In this document: piece by piece, positions 40,891-47,956 of the stretch
Numbering within the stretch: position 1 is the stretch's first letter
Layout of the letters: every line of letters begins with the position of its first letter
Program-made: the position numbers and the translations under genes
Notes under the pieces: model-generated
What the model saw: the letters and a program-made list of their open reading frames with translations, nothing else
Database searches by the model: none
Told to the model about the DNA's origin: nothing
NCBI RefSeq assembly: GCF_030269365.1
Contig: NZ_BSTF01000016.1
Location: forward strand, 62,001 to 126,000
Origin: Lentzea sp. NBRC 102530
GTDB taxonomy: Bacteria; Actinomycetota; Actinomycetes; Mycobacteriales; Pseudonocardiaceae
Direction of reading: 5' to 3'
Length of the DNA: 64,000 nucleotides

Positions 40891-41553
40891 ATGGCTGCGG
40901 TCCCCGCCTTCGCACGCTACGAGGTCGACGTACGTCGGCCGAACGCCGCACGGATCCATGACTTCTATCTCGGTGGCGCGCACAACTACGCCGCCGACCG
41001 CGCGTTCGCCAAACAGGCCGTGCGGATCGATCCGGAGCTGCCGCTCGTGACCCGGGCGCAGCGCACGTTCCTCCGCCACGCCGTCCGCCACTGCTGGGCG
41101 TCCGGCGTGCGCCAGTTCCTCGACCTCGGCTCGGGCATCCCGACGTGCGGTGCCACGCACCAGACGCTGCCCGACGCGCGGGTGGTCTACGTGGACTCCG
41201 ACCCGGTGACGGTCGCGTTCTCCCGTGGACTGCTGCGCGGCGAACCGCGCGCCTGCGCCGTGGAGGCCGATCTGCGCCGTCCCGACCAAGTGCTCCGGCA
41301 TCCGGGCGTGCTGTCGCATCTGGACCTGCGCGAGCCGTACGCCGTGCTGATGGTCGACGTCCTCAGGTACGTCGACGACGTCACGGGTCCCGGCCGGGTC
41401 GTCAGGCGCTACCGGCACGCGCTGCCCGCGGGCGGGTTCCTCGTCGTGTCGCATCCGCAGCCGGTCGAGCAGTTGATGGAGGGCCTGCAGATCGAAGCGC
41501 CGGCCGTCGTGCCGGGCGCGTACGCCGGTATCGGGCGCAAGGCCAGCGGCTGA
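40891..41553 (+). CDS. SAM-dependent methyltransferase, DUF574 family
   Basis: A 220-residue member of the actinobacterial DUF574 methyltransferase group. Hallmarks: NAARIHDFYLGGAHNYAADR, the SAM-binding loop QFLDLGSGIPTCGATHQ near residue 75, VVYVDSDPVTVAFSRGLL and VMVDVL-type strands. It ends earlier (after the RYRHALPAGGFLVVSH segment) than most family members of about 270 residues, so the last strands may be shortened. ATG 40891 is preceded 6 bases upstream by TACGCT and lacks a ribosome site, suggesting leaderless expression. Earlier in-frame starts run through the tRNA and are not used. The methyl acceptor is unknown. Confidence 0.85.
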   Translation: MAAVPAFARYEVDVRRPNAARIHDFYLGGAHNYAADRAFAKQAVRIDPELPLVTRAQRTFLRHAVRHCWASGVRQFLDLGSGIPTCGATHQTLPDARVVYVDSDPVTVAFSRGLLRGEPRACAVEADLRRPDQVLRHPGVLSHLDLREPYAVLMVDVLRYVDDVTGPGRVVRRYRHALPAGGFLVVSHPQPVEQLMEGLQIEAPAVVPGAYAGIGRKASG

Positions 41554-41556
41554 GAC

Positions 41557-41582
41557 GTTTGGTCCCTGTGAAGCGGGGGTAG
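41557..41582 (+). promoter_or_regulatory. SigF/SigB-like promoter of the DUF4383 gene
   Basis: GTTT (41557-41560), 16-bp spacer, GGGTAG (41577-41582), 35 bases before the ATG. Same pattern as the sites around the SigF genes. Confidence 0.6.
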
Positions 41583-41617
41583 CCCGCCGGGCACGGAAAC
41601 GGAGCCTGGAGGGCGAC

Positions 41618-42238
41618 ATGACCCACCGCATCAAGGTCGCCGGTCTGCAGCCGGTGCAGGTGCTGGCCGGACTGGCCGGCATCGCGTTCATCGTGTTCGG
41701 CGTCGTGGGCTTCACCCGCACAGGGGTCGGCGACTGGGCCGCCCAGTCGTTCGTGCTCGGGTTCTCGGTGAACCCGCTGCACAACCTCGTGATGGTGGCC
41801 GTCGGCGTGCTCGGCGTGCTCACGGCACTCGGTTCGGGACTCTCCCGGATGTACGGCTGGTTGCTGTTCGCGGGCTTCGGCGCGCTCTTCGTGTGGGACC
41901 TGATGATCACGGGGATCCTCGCCCAGAACCCGGCGCAGGAGTACGGCAACCCGCTGGCCGTCAACGCCAACGACAACTGGCTGCACCTCGGCCTGGCCCT
42001 GTTCGGCCTGCTGCTCGCGGTCATGCCCGCGCGCCGCAAGCTGGTCGAGGACGAGGTCCCGGTCGTGCCGGAACCGCGGTCGGAGGCGTTCCGCGACGAG
42101 CCGGACACCGTCACGCCGCCCGCGAACAACGCCATCACCGAGCCGCTCCCGATGCACCACCGGGAGCCGGTCACGCAGGAGCAGGCGGTCGTCGACCCGA
42201 AGACCGAACGCGTGGGCAAGGACAAGATCAAGCACTAG
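41618..42238 (+). CDS. DUF4383 domain-containing membrane protein
   Basis: A 206-residue protein with four hydrophobic segments in residues 1-140 (LAGLAGIAFIVFGVVGF; LHNLVMVAVGVLGVLTAL; YGWLLFAGFGALFVWDLMI; WLHLGLALFGLLLAVMPA), matching the DUF4383 layout including the NPLHNLVHxxxG-like and NxNDNWLHL motifs. A charged tail of about 65 residues (PVVPEPRSEAFRDEPD onward) is an extension beyond the domain. GGAGCCTGGAGGG provides the ribosome site. With a SigF-like promoter it is probably a general-stress envelope protein; its biochemical role is unknown. Confidence 0.85.
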   Translation: MTHRIKVAGLQPVQVLAGLAGIAFIVFGVVGFTRTGVGDWAAQSFVLGFSVNPLHNLVMVAVGVLGVLTALGSGLSRMYGWLLFAGFGALFVWDLMITGILAQNPAQEYGNPLAVNANDNWLHLGLALFGLLLAVMPARRKLVEDEVPVVPEPRSEAFRDEPDTVTPPANNAITEPLPMHHREPVTQEQAVVDPKTERVGKDKIKH

Positions 42239-42254
42239 CACCCCTGTCCGGACG

Positions 42255-42299
42255 CAGACACGCCGTGAGAGCCCACATGCGGCTCTCACGGCGCGTCTG
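42255..42299 (+). terminator. Terminator hairpin after the DUF4383 gene
   Basis: Arms 42255-42273 and 42281-42299 pair over 19 bases with one mismatch, loop CACATGC, followed by TGTTTC. Placed 16 bases after the stop. Confidence 0.8.
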
Positions 42300-42312
42300 T
42301 TTCGATGTCGCG

Positions 42313-42993
42313 ATGCCTGACGAGTTGCTGACCCGGGAAGTGCTGATCACGTGGGGGACGGCGGCCGCCGCGTTCCTGGCCGTCGCGCTGCACGGGATCT
42401 GGCGGGTCACCCGCAACGTCATCACCATCGCCCACGAGGGCGGTCACGCCCTGCTGGCCGTGCTGACCGGACGGCGCCTCAGCGGCATCAAGCTGCACTC
42501 GGACACCTCCGGCCTCACCGTCTCGCGCGGCAAGCCCCGCGGCCCCGGCATGGTGCTCACCGCCCTCGCCGGTTACATCGCCCCGTCGTTGCTCGGCTTC
42601 GGCGCGGCCGTGCTCATCACCAACGAGAAGATCCAGCTGATGCTCTGGATCAGCATCGGGTTCCTCGCCGCCATGCTGATCATGATCCGCAACGTCTTCG
42701 GCGTGCTGTCCATCATCATCACCGGCGGCATCTTCTTCTTCGTCTCCTTCTACGCCTCCCTGGAGGTCCGGGACGCGGCCGCGTACGTCTTCGCGTGGTT
42801 CCTGTTGCTCGGAGGCGTGCGGCCGGTGTGGGAGCTCCAGGTCAAGCGGTGGCGCCGGCAGGCCCCGAAGTCCGACGCGGACCAGCTCGCGTGGCTCACC
42901 GGGGTGCCCGCGCTGGGCTGGGTGACGTTCTTCGGCCTGGTGAGCCTGGCCTCACTGGTGGGCGGGGGAGCGCTGCTGCTCGGGCGGTGGTGA
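42313..42993 (+). CDS. M50-like membrane metalloprotease family protein
   Basis: A 226-residue polytopic protein with the zinc motif HEGGH at residues 41-45 inside or next to a membrane helix (RNVITIAHEGGHALLAVLTG), as in M50/site-2-protease-like proteins (peptidase_M50B type). Five or six hydrophobic segments follow. KPRGPGMVLTALAGYIAPSLLGF is the conserved second region of the family. No PDZ domain is present. ATG 42313 lacks a strong ribosome site. Substrates unknown; such proteins cleave membrane-embedded regulators, and the nearby anti-sigma factors are mentioned only as a thought. Confidence 0.82.
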   Translation: MPDELLTREVLITWGTAAAAFLAVALHGIWRVTRNVITIAHEGGHALLAVLTGRRLSGIKLHSDTSGLTVSRGKPRGPGMVLTALAGYIAPSLLGFGAAVLITNEKIQLMLWISIGFLAAMLIMIRNVFGVLSIIITGGIFFFVSFYASLEVRDAAAYVFAWFLLLGGVRPVWELQVKRWRRQAPKSDADQLAWLTGVPALGWVTFFGLVSLASLVGGGALLLGRW

Positions 42994-43054
42994 AGAACCG
43001 TTTTGCCACGGGTGAAATACTGAGGTGAACAAGCCGTGGTGAGAGGTGGGTTCA

Positions 43055-44788
43055 GTGCTGCGTGGGGATGTCGGGCTGGAACTGGGCCAGCGGGTCGCGC
43101 AGGCGCTGCGCGTCGCCCTGGACGTGGACATCACCGCCGAGGAAGCGCTGATCCGACCGTCCAACCGAGACGGTGCCGACTACCAGTGCAACGTCGCGAT
43201 GAGCCTGGCGAAGAAGGTCGGCCGCAACCCGCGTGAGGTCGCGACGCTGATCGTCGAGCACCTCGACGCGGCCGACGCGATCGAGACGCCGGAGATCGCC
43301 GGCCCCGGCTTCATCAACCTGAAGCTCAAGCGCGAGTGGCTGGAGGCCCAGGCCGCCCGGCTGCTGGGCGACGAGCGCCTCGGCGTGCCGCGGACAGAGG
43401 AGCCGCGCCGCATCGCGATCGACTACAGCAGTCCCAACGTGGCCAAGGAGATGCACGTCGGCCACCTGCGCTCGACGATCATCGGCGACGCGTTCTGCCG
43501 CCTGCTCACGTTCGCGGGCCACGAGGTCATCCCGCACAACCACCTGGGCGACTGGGGCACCCCGTTCGGGATGCTCATCGAGCACCTGACCGACGAGGGC
43601 CGCGGCGCCGACCACGAGATCAGCGACCTCAACGCGTTCTACCAGCAGGCCCGCCAGAAGTTCGACAACGAACCGGGCTTCGCCGACCGGGCCCGCCGCC
43701 GCGTCGTCCTGCTCCAGGGCGGCGACGAGGCCACCCTGGCGCTCTGGCACGAACTCGTGGGCGAGTCCCAGCGCCACTTCAACCAGGTCTACGAGCTGCT
43801 GGAGATCGGCCTGAGCGCCGACGACAACTACGGCGAGAGCTTCTACAACCCGTACCTCGCCGACACGATCACCGAGCTCCAGGGCAAGGGCCTGATCGAG
43901 ACCAGCGACGGCGCGCTCTGCGTGTTCCCGCCCGGCTTCACCAACCGCGAGGGCGACCGCCTCCCGCTGATCGTCCGCAAGAGCGACGGCGGCTACGGCT
44001 ACGCCACCACGGACTTCGCGACCGTCCGCTACTGGGTCCGCGACCGCAAGGTCGACGAACTGATCTACGTCGTCGGCACCCCGCAGTCCCAGCACTTCCA
44101 GATGATCTTCGCCACCTCCAAGCAGGCGGGCTGGCTCGACGACGCCCACACCGCCGTCCACACCGGCTTCGGCACCATCCTGGGCAGCGACGGCAAGACC
44201 ATCCGCACCCGCGCGGGCGGCACGATCAAACTCATCGACCTGCTCACCGAGGCCGTCGAGAACTCCTACAAGGTCATGCCCGAGTCGTCCGAAGTGGAGG
44301 GTGAGGAGAAGGACGCCCTAGCCCGCACCATCGGCCTGGGCGCCGTGAAGTACGCGGACCTCTCCAACGACCGCGAGAAGGACTACGTCTTCACCTGGGA
44401 GAAGATGCTCGCCACCACCGGCGACACCTCGGTGTACATCCAGTACGCCAACGCCCGCATCCTCTCCATCGTCCGCAAGGTGGGCCGCGAGGCCCCGCAG
44501 GACGCACCCCTGGTGCTCCAGGAACAGGCCGAACGCGACCTGGCCCTCAAGCTCCTCCAGCTCCCGACCGCCATCCAGGCGGCGATCGACGAGCTCGCGC
44601 CGCACAAGCTCACCGGCTACCTGTTCGAGACCGCCACCGCGTTCTCGACCTTCTACAACAACTGCCCGGTGGCGACGGCGGAGTCGCAGGAGCTGCAGGA
44701 CTCGCGCCTGCACCTGCTCACGCTGACGTCGCGGGTGCTGACGCTGGGCCTGTCGCTGCTGGGCATCGGGGCGCCCGAAAGGCTCTGA
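43055..44788 (+). CDS. argS: arginyl-tRNA synthetase
   Basis: Class I aminoacyl-tRNA synthetase charging tRNA-Arg, 577 residues. Seen: the N-terminal Add-1 domain, SPNVAKEMHVGHLRSTIIGD with the HVGH form of the HIGH motif near residue 130, NHLGDWGTPFGML, LIYVVGTPQSQHFQMIF, and the anticodon-binding DALR domain ending NCPVATAESQELQDSRLHL. As in many ArgS proteins the KMSKS loop is divergent (SDGKTIRTRAGG). GTG 43055 is taken because AGAGGTGGG lies 6-12 bases upstream; GTG 43046 would add three residues. It stands alone; lysA/thrA-type neighbours common in other actinobacteria are absent. Confidence 0.96.
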   Translation: MLRGDVGLELGQRVAQALRVALDVDITAEEALIRPSNRDGADYQCNVAMSLAKKVGRNPREVATLIVEHLDAADAIETPEIAGPGFINLKLKREWLEAQAARLLGDERLGVPRTEEPRRIAIDYSSPNVAKEMHVGHLRSTIIGDAFCRLLTFAGHEVIPHNHLGDWGTPFGMLIEHLTDEGRGADHEISDLNAFYQQARQKFDNEPGFADRARRRVVLLQGGDEATLALWHELVGESQRHFNQVYELLEIGLSADDNYGESFYNPYLADTITELQGKGLIETSDGALCVFPPGFTNREGDRLPLIVRKSDGGYGYATTDFATVRYWVRDRKVDELIYVVGTPQSQHFQMIFATSKQAGWLDDAHTAVHTGFGTILGSDGKTIRTRAGGTIKLIDLLTEAVENSYKVMPESSEVEGEEKDALARTIGLGAVKYADLSNDREKDYVFTWEKMLATTGDTSVYIQYANARILSIVRKVGREAPQDAPLVLQEQAERDLALKLLQLPTAIQAAIDELAPHKLTGYLFETATAFSTFYNNCPVATAESQELQDSRLHLLTLTSRVLTLGLSLLGIGAPERL

Positions 44789-44912
44789 GGCCAGGGGTTG
44801 CCGGGTCGGGTGGGGTGCGGAGCTCCGGGGCCCGAGCCTCAGGCCGTTGCCCGCCCGAGCAGGTGACCGGAAGTCCTGTGCGCCCTTCGCGAGCCCGCTT
44901 CACGTTGCTGAA

Positions 44913-44967
44913 CCGCACGCGGGGCGCTTTCGTTCGGGCACACCGCACGAAAGCGCCCCGCGTGCGG
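44913..44967. terminator. Perfect 21-bp inverted repeat
   Basis: Arms 44913-44933 and 44947-44967 are exact reverse complements with a 13-base loop. This is the longest perfect hairpin I found in the window. It lies 125 bases after argS and probably terminates it. TGAACC-N16-CGTTCG (44909-44936), the ECF promoter pattern, overlaps its left arm. Confidence 0.7.
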
Positions 44968-45055
44968 CGAGGAAACGTGGGGTGCGCTCGAGCGAGTGGG
45001 CGGAGGGCCGCCTGCCCCAGGTGACGGGACCAGCACACTCGAACGGTGGGAACAG

Positions 45056-45081
45056 GTTTACCGTCCCCGACCCAGAGGTAC
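45056..45081 (+). promoter_or_regulatory. Near-consensus SigF-like promoter of whiB
   Basis: GTTT (45056-45059), 16-bp spacer, AGGTAC (45076-45081), one base off GGGTAC. The ATG is 43 bases downstream. Confidence 0.5.
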
Positions 45082-45124
45082 GCAGAGATCGCAACTCTTA
45101 CCCCCTAGTCGCCAGGGAGTCGCG

Positions 45125-45442
45125 ATGACCTGCACCACCCGCCTGCCCAAGCCGGTCACCGACGTCTGGGACTGGCAGATGGACGGCCTCTGCCGGGGCG
45201 AGAACAGTGCGATCTTCTTCCACCCCGACAACGAGCGGGGCTACGCCAGGGCGGCCAGGGAGGACAGGGCCAAGGCGATCTGCGGCCACTGCCCGGTGCT
45301 GGCGCAGTGCCGCGCCCATGCCCTGGAGGCCCAGGAGCCGTACGGCGTGTGGGGCGGCATGGGCGAGGACGAACGGCGCCAGATCGTGTCAGCGGCCCGG
45401 CGCCGTGTCCGCGTTCACTCCTCCAGCACGTCCCGCAGCTGA
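45125..45442 (+). CDS. WhiB family iron-sulfur transcription factor (WhiD/WhiB3-like)
   Basis: A 105-residue Wbl protein that carries a [4Fe-4S] cluster and binds sigma factor region 4. Cluster cysteines: Cys23, Cys53, Cys56 and Cys62 (CGHCPVLAQC). The GVWGGM turn and a basic tail (RRRVRVHSS) follow. The N-terminus LPKPVTDVWDWQMDGLCRG closely resembles WhiB3 of mycobacteria and WhiD of Streptomyces (L-P-x-P-x-x-D-x-W-x-W-Q). GGGAG lies 5 bases before the ATG. Its end overlaps the convergent sigF-type gene by 28 bases, and a SigF-like promoter is upstream, placing it in the same stress/sporulation circuit. Confidence 0.92.
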   Translation: MTCTTRLPKPVTDVWDWQMDGLCRGENSAIFFHPDNERGYARAAREDRAKAICGHCPVLAQCRAHALEAQEPYGVWGGMGEDERRQIVSAARRRVRVHSSSTSRS

Positions 45443-46248
45443 CGCAGCGTCTTCGCGAGCAATCGCGAGACGTGCATCTGGGAGATGCCGACCTTCTGCG
45501 CGATCTGCGTCTGGGTCATGTTGCCGAAGAAGCGCATGATCACGATCTTGCGTTCGCGCTCCGGCAGCTTCTCCAGCAACGGGTGCAGCGCCTCGCGCTG
45601 CTCGATCATCGCGATCTCGGGGTCTTCCTCGCCGATGGTGGACCCCAGCGAGATCGACGAGTCCTCGCTCATCAGCATGTCGTCCAAAGACGCGCTCTGG
45701 TAAGCGTTTCCGGCCGCGAGTCCTTCGTGGATCTCCTCACGCGACAGTCCCAGGTGCTCCGCCAGTTCCGACGGCGTCGGCGCGCGGCCGAGCGACTGCG
45801 ACAGGCGTGAGGTGCCCGCGTTGATCGCGAGGTGCAGCTCCTTGAGCCGCCTCGGCATCCGCACCGACCAGCTGGAGTCGCGGAAGTACTTCCGCACCTC
45901 ACCCATGATCGTCGGCACCGCGAACGACAGGAAGTCGCTGCCGCGCTCGGGGTCGAAGCGGTCGACGGCGTTGATCAGGCCCACGGTCGCCACCTGCACG
46001 AGGTCCTCGTGCGGTTCGCCGCGGTGCCCGAAGCGTCGCGCGATGTGCTGCGCCACGGGCAGGTGCTCGGTGACGAGTCTGTCCCGCAGCGTTTCGCGCG
46101 CCGCGCCCGCGGGAGTGGCCGCGAGTTCCGCGAAGAGCGGGGCCAGGTGGTCGTAGTCACCCGAGCGGGAGGACTTCTTCTCCTCCTGCGCGGACTCCTC
46201 CGACGTGGCCGGCTCTTCGGTCTTGGTGATCTCTTCCGATCCGGTCAC
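45415..46248 (-). CDS. sigF: RNA polymerase sigma factor, SigF/SigB-type
   Basis: Complete alternative sigma factor of 277 residues. An acidic N-terminal stretch (about 45 residues) precedes region 2 (AQHIARRFGHRGEPHEDLVQ, GLINAVDRFDPERGSDFLSFAVPTI, GEVRKYFRDSSWSVRMPRRLKEL), region 3 (RAPTPSELAEHLGLSREEIHEGL) and region 4 (LLEKLPERERKIVIMRFFGNMTQTQIAQKVGISQMHVSRLL), each quoted partially. The GTG start overlaps the rsbW-type stop (GTGA), so factor and antagonist are coupled. A promoter of its own class precedes rsbW, giving positive feedback. It resembles the truncated factor at 1-592, so the genome has at least two of this family. Confidence 0.93.
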   Translation of the reverse strand: MTGSEEITKTEEPATSEESAQEEKKSSRSGDYDHLAPLFAELAATPAGAARETLRDRLVTEHLPVAQHIARRFGHRGEPHEDLVQVATVGLINAVDRFDPERGSDFLSFAVPTIMGEVRKYFRDSSWSVRMPRRLKELHLAINAGTSRLSQSLGRAPTPSELAEHLGLSREEIHEGLAAGNAYQSASLDDMLMSEDSSISLGSTIGEEDPEIAMIEQREALHPLLEKLPERERKIVIMRFFGNMTQTQIAQKVGISQMHVSRLLAKTLRQLRDVLEE

Positions 46249-46679
46249 GCATCCACCGCCCCTGCCGTGGACTTCACGAGGGCGATGTGCACCACGAACC
46301 CTTCGGTCTCGTCGACTCTCGTCTGCACGGAGTCGACGAGCGCCGTGAGCACGCGCCACCCGAAGCTGCCCTCGTCCGGCCCGGAGCCGGCCTTCGCGGA
46401 CACCTTGGCCGAGACGTGCACGGCGCCCCTGTCGTCCACCGCGAAGTGGCAGCTGAGCACCGCGTCGTGGGCCGCGAGCGTGATCAACGTCGAGCAGGTC
46501 TCGTCCACCGCGAGCTTCAGGTCCTCGATCGAGTCGAGGTCGAAGTCCTGTCGCATGGCGATGTCCGCCGCGACCGCACGCACGATGGAGAGCTGCGTGG
46601 GATCCGCGGCCATCCGGAGCTCGACGCCTGACAGTTGAGTCACAGCCACCTCGTAGTCCGTTCTGCTGAAGGCCGGCAT
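46245..46679 (-). CDS. rsbW: anti-sigma factor, RsbW/UsfX-type ATP-binding protein
   Basis: A 144-residue GHKL (HATPase_c) protein that sequesters the sigma factor encoded just downstream. Seen: VELRMAADPTQLSIVRAVAADIA, the N-box region DLKLAVDETCSTLITLAAHD, and SFGWRVLTALVDSVQTRVDE. N-box residues are less canonical (ETCST rather than EAxxN), and the G-box is weak, as in mycobacterial UsfX, so kinase activity may be lost while sigma binding persists. The ATG is 8 bases after the GGGTAC -10, meaning the transcript may begin at the start codon; GTG 12 residues on is an alternative. Its partner anti-anti-sigma is probably the STAS protein at 47452. Confidence 0.88.
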   Translation of the reverse strand: MPAFSRTDYEVAVTQLSGVELRMAADPTQLSIVRAVAADIAMRQDFDLDSIEDLKLAVDETCSTLITLAAHDAVLSCHFAVDDRGAVHVSAKVSAKAGSGPDEGSFGWRVLTALVDSVQTRVDETEGFVVHIALVKSTAGAVDA

Positions 46680-46687
46680 GTCCTGCC

Positions 46688-46713
46688 GTACCCGAATCGT
46701 TCTCGTCTTACAC
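46688..46713 (-). promoter_or_regulatory. SigF-like promoter of rsbW-sigF
   Basis: Minus strand: GTGT (46713-46710), 16 bp, GGGTAC (46693-46688). Transcription would start at or next to the rsbW ATG (46679). It lies back to back with a plus-strand copy at 46726. Confidence 0.65.
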
Positions 46714-46725
46714 GCGCAGTCGCAC

Positions 46726-46751
46726 GTGTAGTCGCGCCGGCCCCTGGGAAA
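46726..46751 (+). promoter_or_regulatory. SigF-like promoter of the ATPase-STAS gene
   Basis: GTGT (46726-46729), 16 bp, GGGAAA (46746-46751). The -35 elements of the two divergent promoters form an ACACG-N10-CGTGT dyad (46710-46729... continuing to 46729). Confidence 0.5.
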
Positions 46752-46793
46752 TCCTCTGCTGGAAGCAGACGAGGTTCACCCGGGAGGAGCGTT

Positions 46794-47489
46794 GTGCTGG
46801 TGCATCAGGACTTCCTCGCTCTCCGCTTCCCGGCGGACGCGCACGAAGTGGGCCCGGTGAGGCACCGCCTGCGCACGTGGCTGAAGGACAGCGGACTCAC
46901 CGACGACGAGGCGAGCGCCCTCGTCCTCGCGGCCAGCGAGGCGATCAACAACTCCGTCGAGCACGCCTACCCCGCCGGGTCGGACGGCACCGTCGACGTG
47001 CGGGCCCGCGTGGAACCGGACGGTTCGGCCCGTGTCGACGTCACCGATCGCGGCCAGTGGCGCACACCGCCTCCCGCGCTCACGATGCGCGGCCGGGGAC
47101 TCCTGCTCATGCGGGAGAGCGTGGACGAGGTCGAGTTGGCCCGCAGGGCGAGCGGTACGACCGTGCGCCTGCGCCTGACCCCCTCGGCCGGGGTGACCCC
47201 GGCGTCCGCGATCGCGCCCGAGTGCGATGTGAAGGTCCACGATTCCTCCTCGGGCGTTGTGGCGGTGGTCTGCGGCGACGTCCCGGTGGAAGCCGCTCCG
47301 TCGTTGCGCCGCACCCTCACCACGGCGGCGAGGGGCGGAACCGTGCCGCTCACCGTGGACCTCAGCGGCCTCGGCCCCGAGTGCGGCGGCGTGGAGATGG
47401 CTCTCCAGGACGTCGCGGAGGCGTTGCGGCAGGCGGGCAACCGCCTGGTCGTCAGCTCAGCGCCGAGTCCACCGACGAGTGGAGGCTGA
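46794..47489 (+). CDS. HATPase (RsbW-like) and STAS-like domain fusion protein
   Basis: A 231-residue protein with two parts. Residues 1-125: a well-preserved GHKL anti-sigma kinase (FPADAHEVGPVRHRLRTWL, ALVLAASEAINNSVEHAYPAG with the N-box EAINN, VDVTDRGQWRTPP with D-x-G, and MRGRGLLLMRESVDEVEL with the G-box). Residues 145-230: a small domain with SSGVVAVVCGDVPVEAAPSLRR, PLTVDLSGLGPECGGVEM and ALRQAGNRLVV, the strand-helix pattern of a STAS domain, although the usual phosphorylated Ser is not obvious. Having kinase and antagonist-like domains in one chain suggests intramolecular control. GTG 46794 follows GGGAGGAG. Divergent from rsbW-sigF; the 3' end overlaps the STAS gene by 38 bases. Confidence 0.82.
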   Translation: MLVHQDFLALRFPADAHEVGPVRHRLRTWLKDSGLTDDEASALVLAASEAINNSVEHAYPAGSDGTVDVRARVEPDGSARVDVTDRGQWRTPPPALTMRGRGLLLMRESVDEVELARRASGTTVRLRLTPSAGVTPASAIAPECDVKVHDSSSGVVAVVCGDVPVEAAPSLRRTLTTAARGGTVPLTVDLSGLGPECGGVEMALQDVAEALRQAGNRLVVSSAPSPPTSGG

Positions 47490-47808
47490 AGACCTCACCC
47501 AGTCCGGTGGCCTCCAGCGGACGCGTCACGCTCCGCGCGGTCGCCACGACCTTCAGGGTCGCGCTCTGCTGCTGGGCGAGTTTCGCGGCCTCGACGAGGA
47601 CGGCGAGCCCGGCGGAGCCGAGGAACGTCACGCCGGTCATGTCGACGACGAACACACCGCCGTCACCGAGACCGTTGACGAGCGATTCGCGCAACACGGG
47701 CGCGGACACCATGTCGACCTCACCGGACACGGCGAGGACGGTGACTCCGGGCGCCGGCTGCCGCACCTTCAGCTCGATCTGCTCCGCACGTGGGTCCTGC
47801 ACAGTCAC
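47452..47808 (-). CDS. STAS domain anti-sigma factor antagonist (RsbV-like)
   Basis: Anti-anti-sigma factor of 118 residues. It reads IELKVRQPAPGVTVLAVSGEVDMVSAP, then VFVVDMTGVTFLGSAGLAVLVEAAKLA, where the serine in FLGSAGL (about residue 66) is the site phosphorylated by RsbW-type kinases, and ends with a helix (ATGLGEVFSLHSSVDSALS). In its unphosphorylated form it should bind the anti-sigma factor and release the sigma factor. GTG 47808 has GGGAG 7 bases upstream; an earlier GTG would add six residues. A near-perfect SigF promoter lies 120 bases upstream, so it probably forms a positive-feedback arm. Confidence 0.9.
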   Translation of the reverse strand: MTVQDPRAEQIELKVRQPAPGVTVLAVSGEVDMVSAPVLRESLVNGLGDGGVFVVDMTGVTFLGSAGLAVLVEAAKLAQQQSATLKVVATARSVTRPLEATGLGEVFSLHSSVDSALS

Positions 47809-47930
47809 CGAAGTACTCCCTTTCACGGACAGGGAGCCGCCACGCAGCGGCCCCGACGCGGCTGCTGGCTCAACCGCTGCGGACACCACCGTACGGGAGT
47901 GGCCGCTCGACAGGACAGGTCGTGTGGTCC

Positions 47931-47956
47931 GTACCCGGACAACACTTGGTTCAAAC
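47931..47956 (-). promoter_or_regulatory. SigF-like promoter of the STAS gene
   Basis: Minus strand: GTTT (47956-47953), 16 bp, GGGTAC (47936-47931). Best match to the SigF consensus in the window. It overlaps the last codons of the upstream ANTAR gene. Confidence 0.65.

Larger units (their letters stand above)
44789..45124. other. Intergenic region between argS and whiB
   Basis: 336 bases without a gene. It contains the 21-bp inverted repeat at 44913-44967, an ECF-like promoter pattern overlapping it, and a SigF-like promoter at 45056-45081 followed by GGGAG before the whiB ATG. The small reading frames here arise from the repeat. Confidence 0.5.

Noticed and set aside
44815-45128. Small frames on both strands between argS and whiB
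   Set aside because: Their shared RGAF-VR / KAPR words come from the inverted repeat; no ribosome sites or conserved features.
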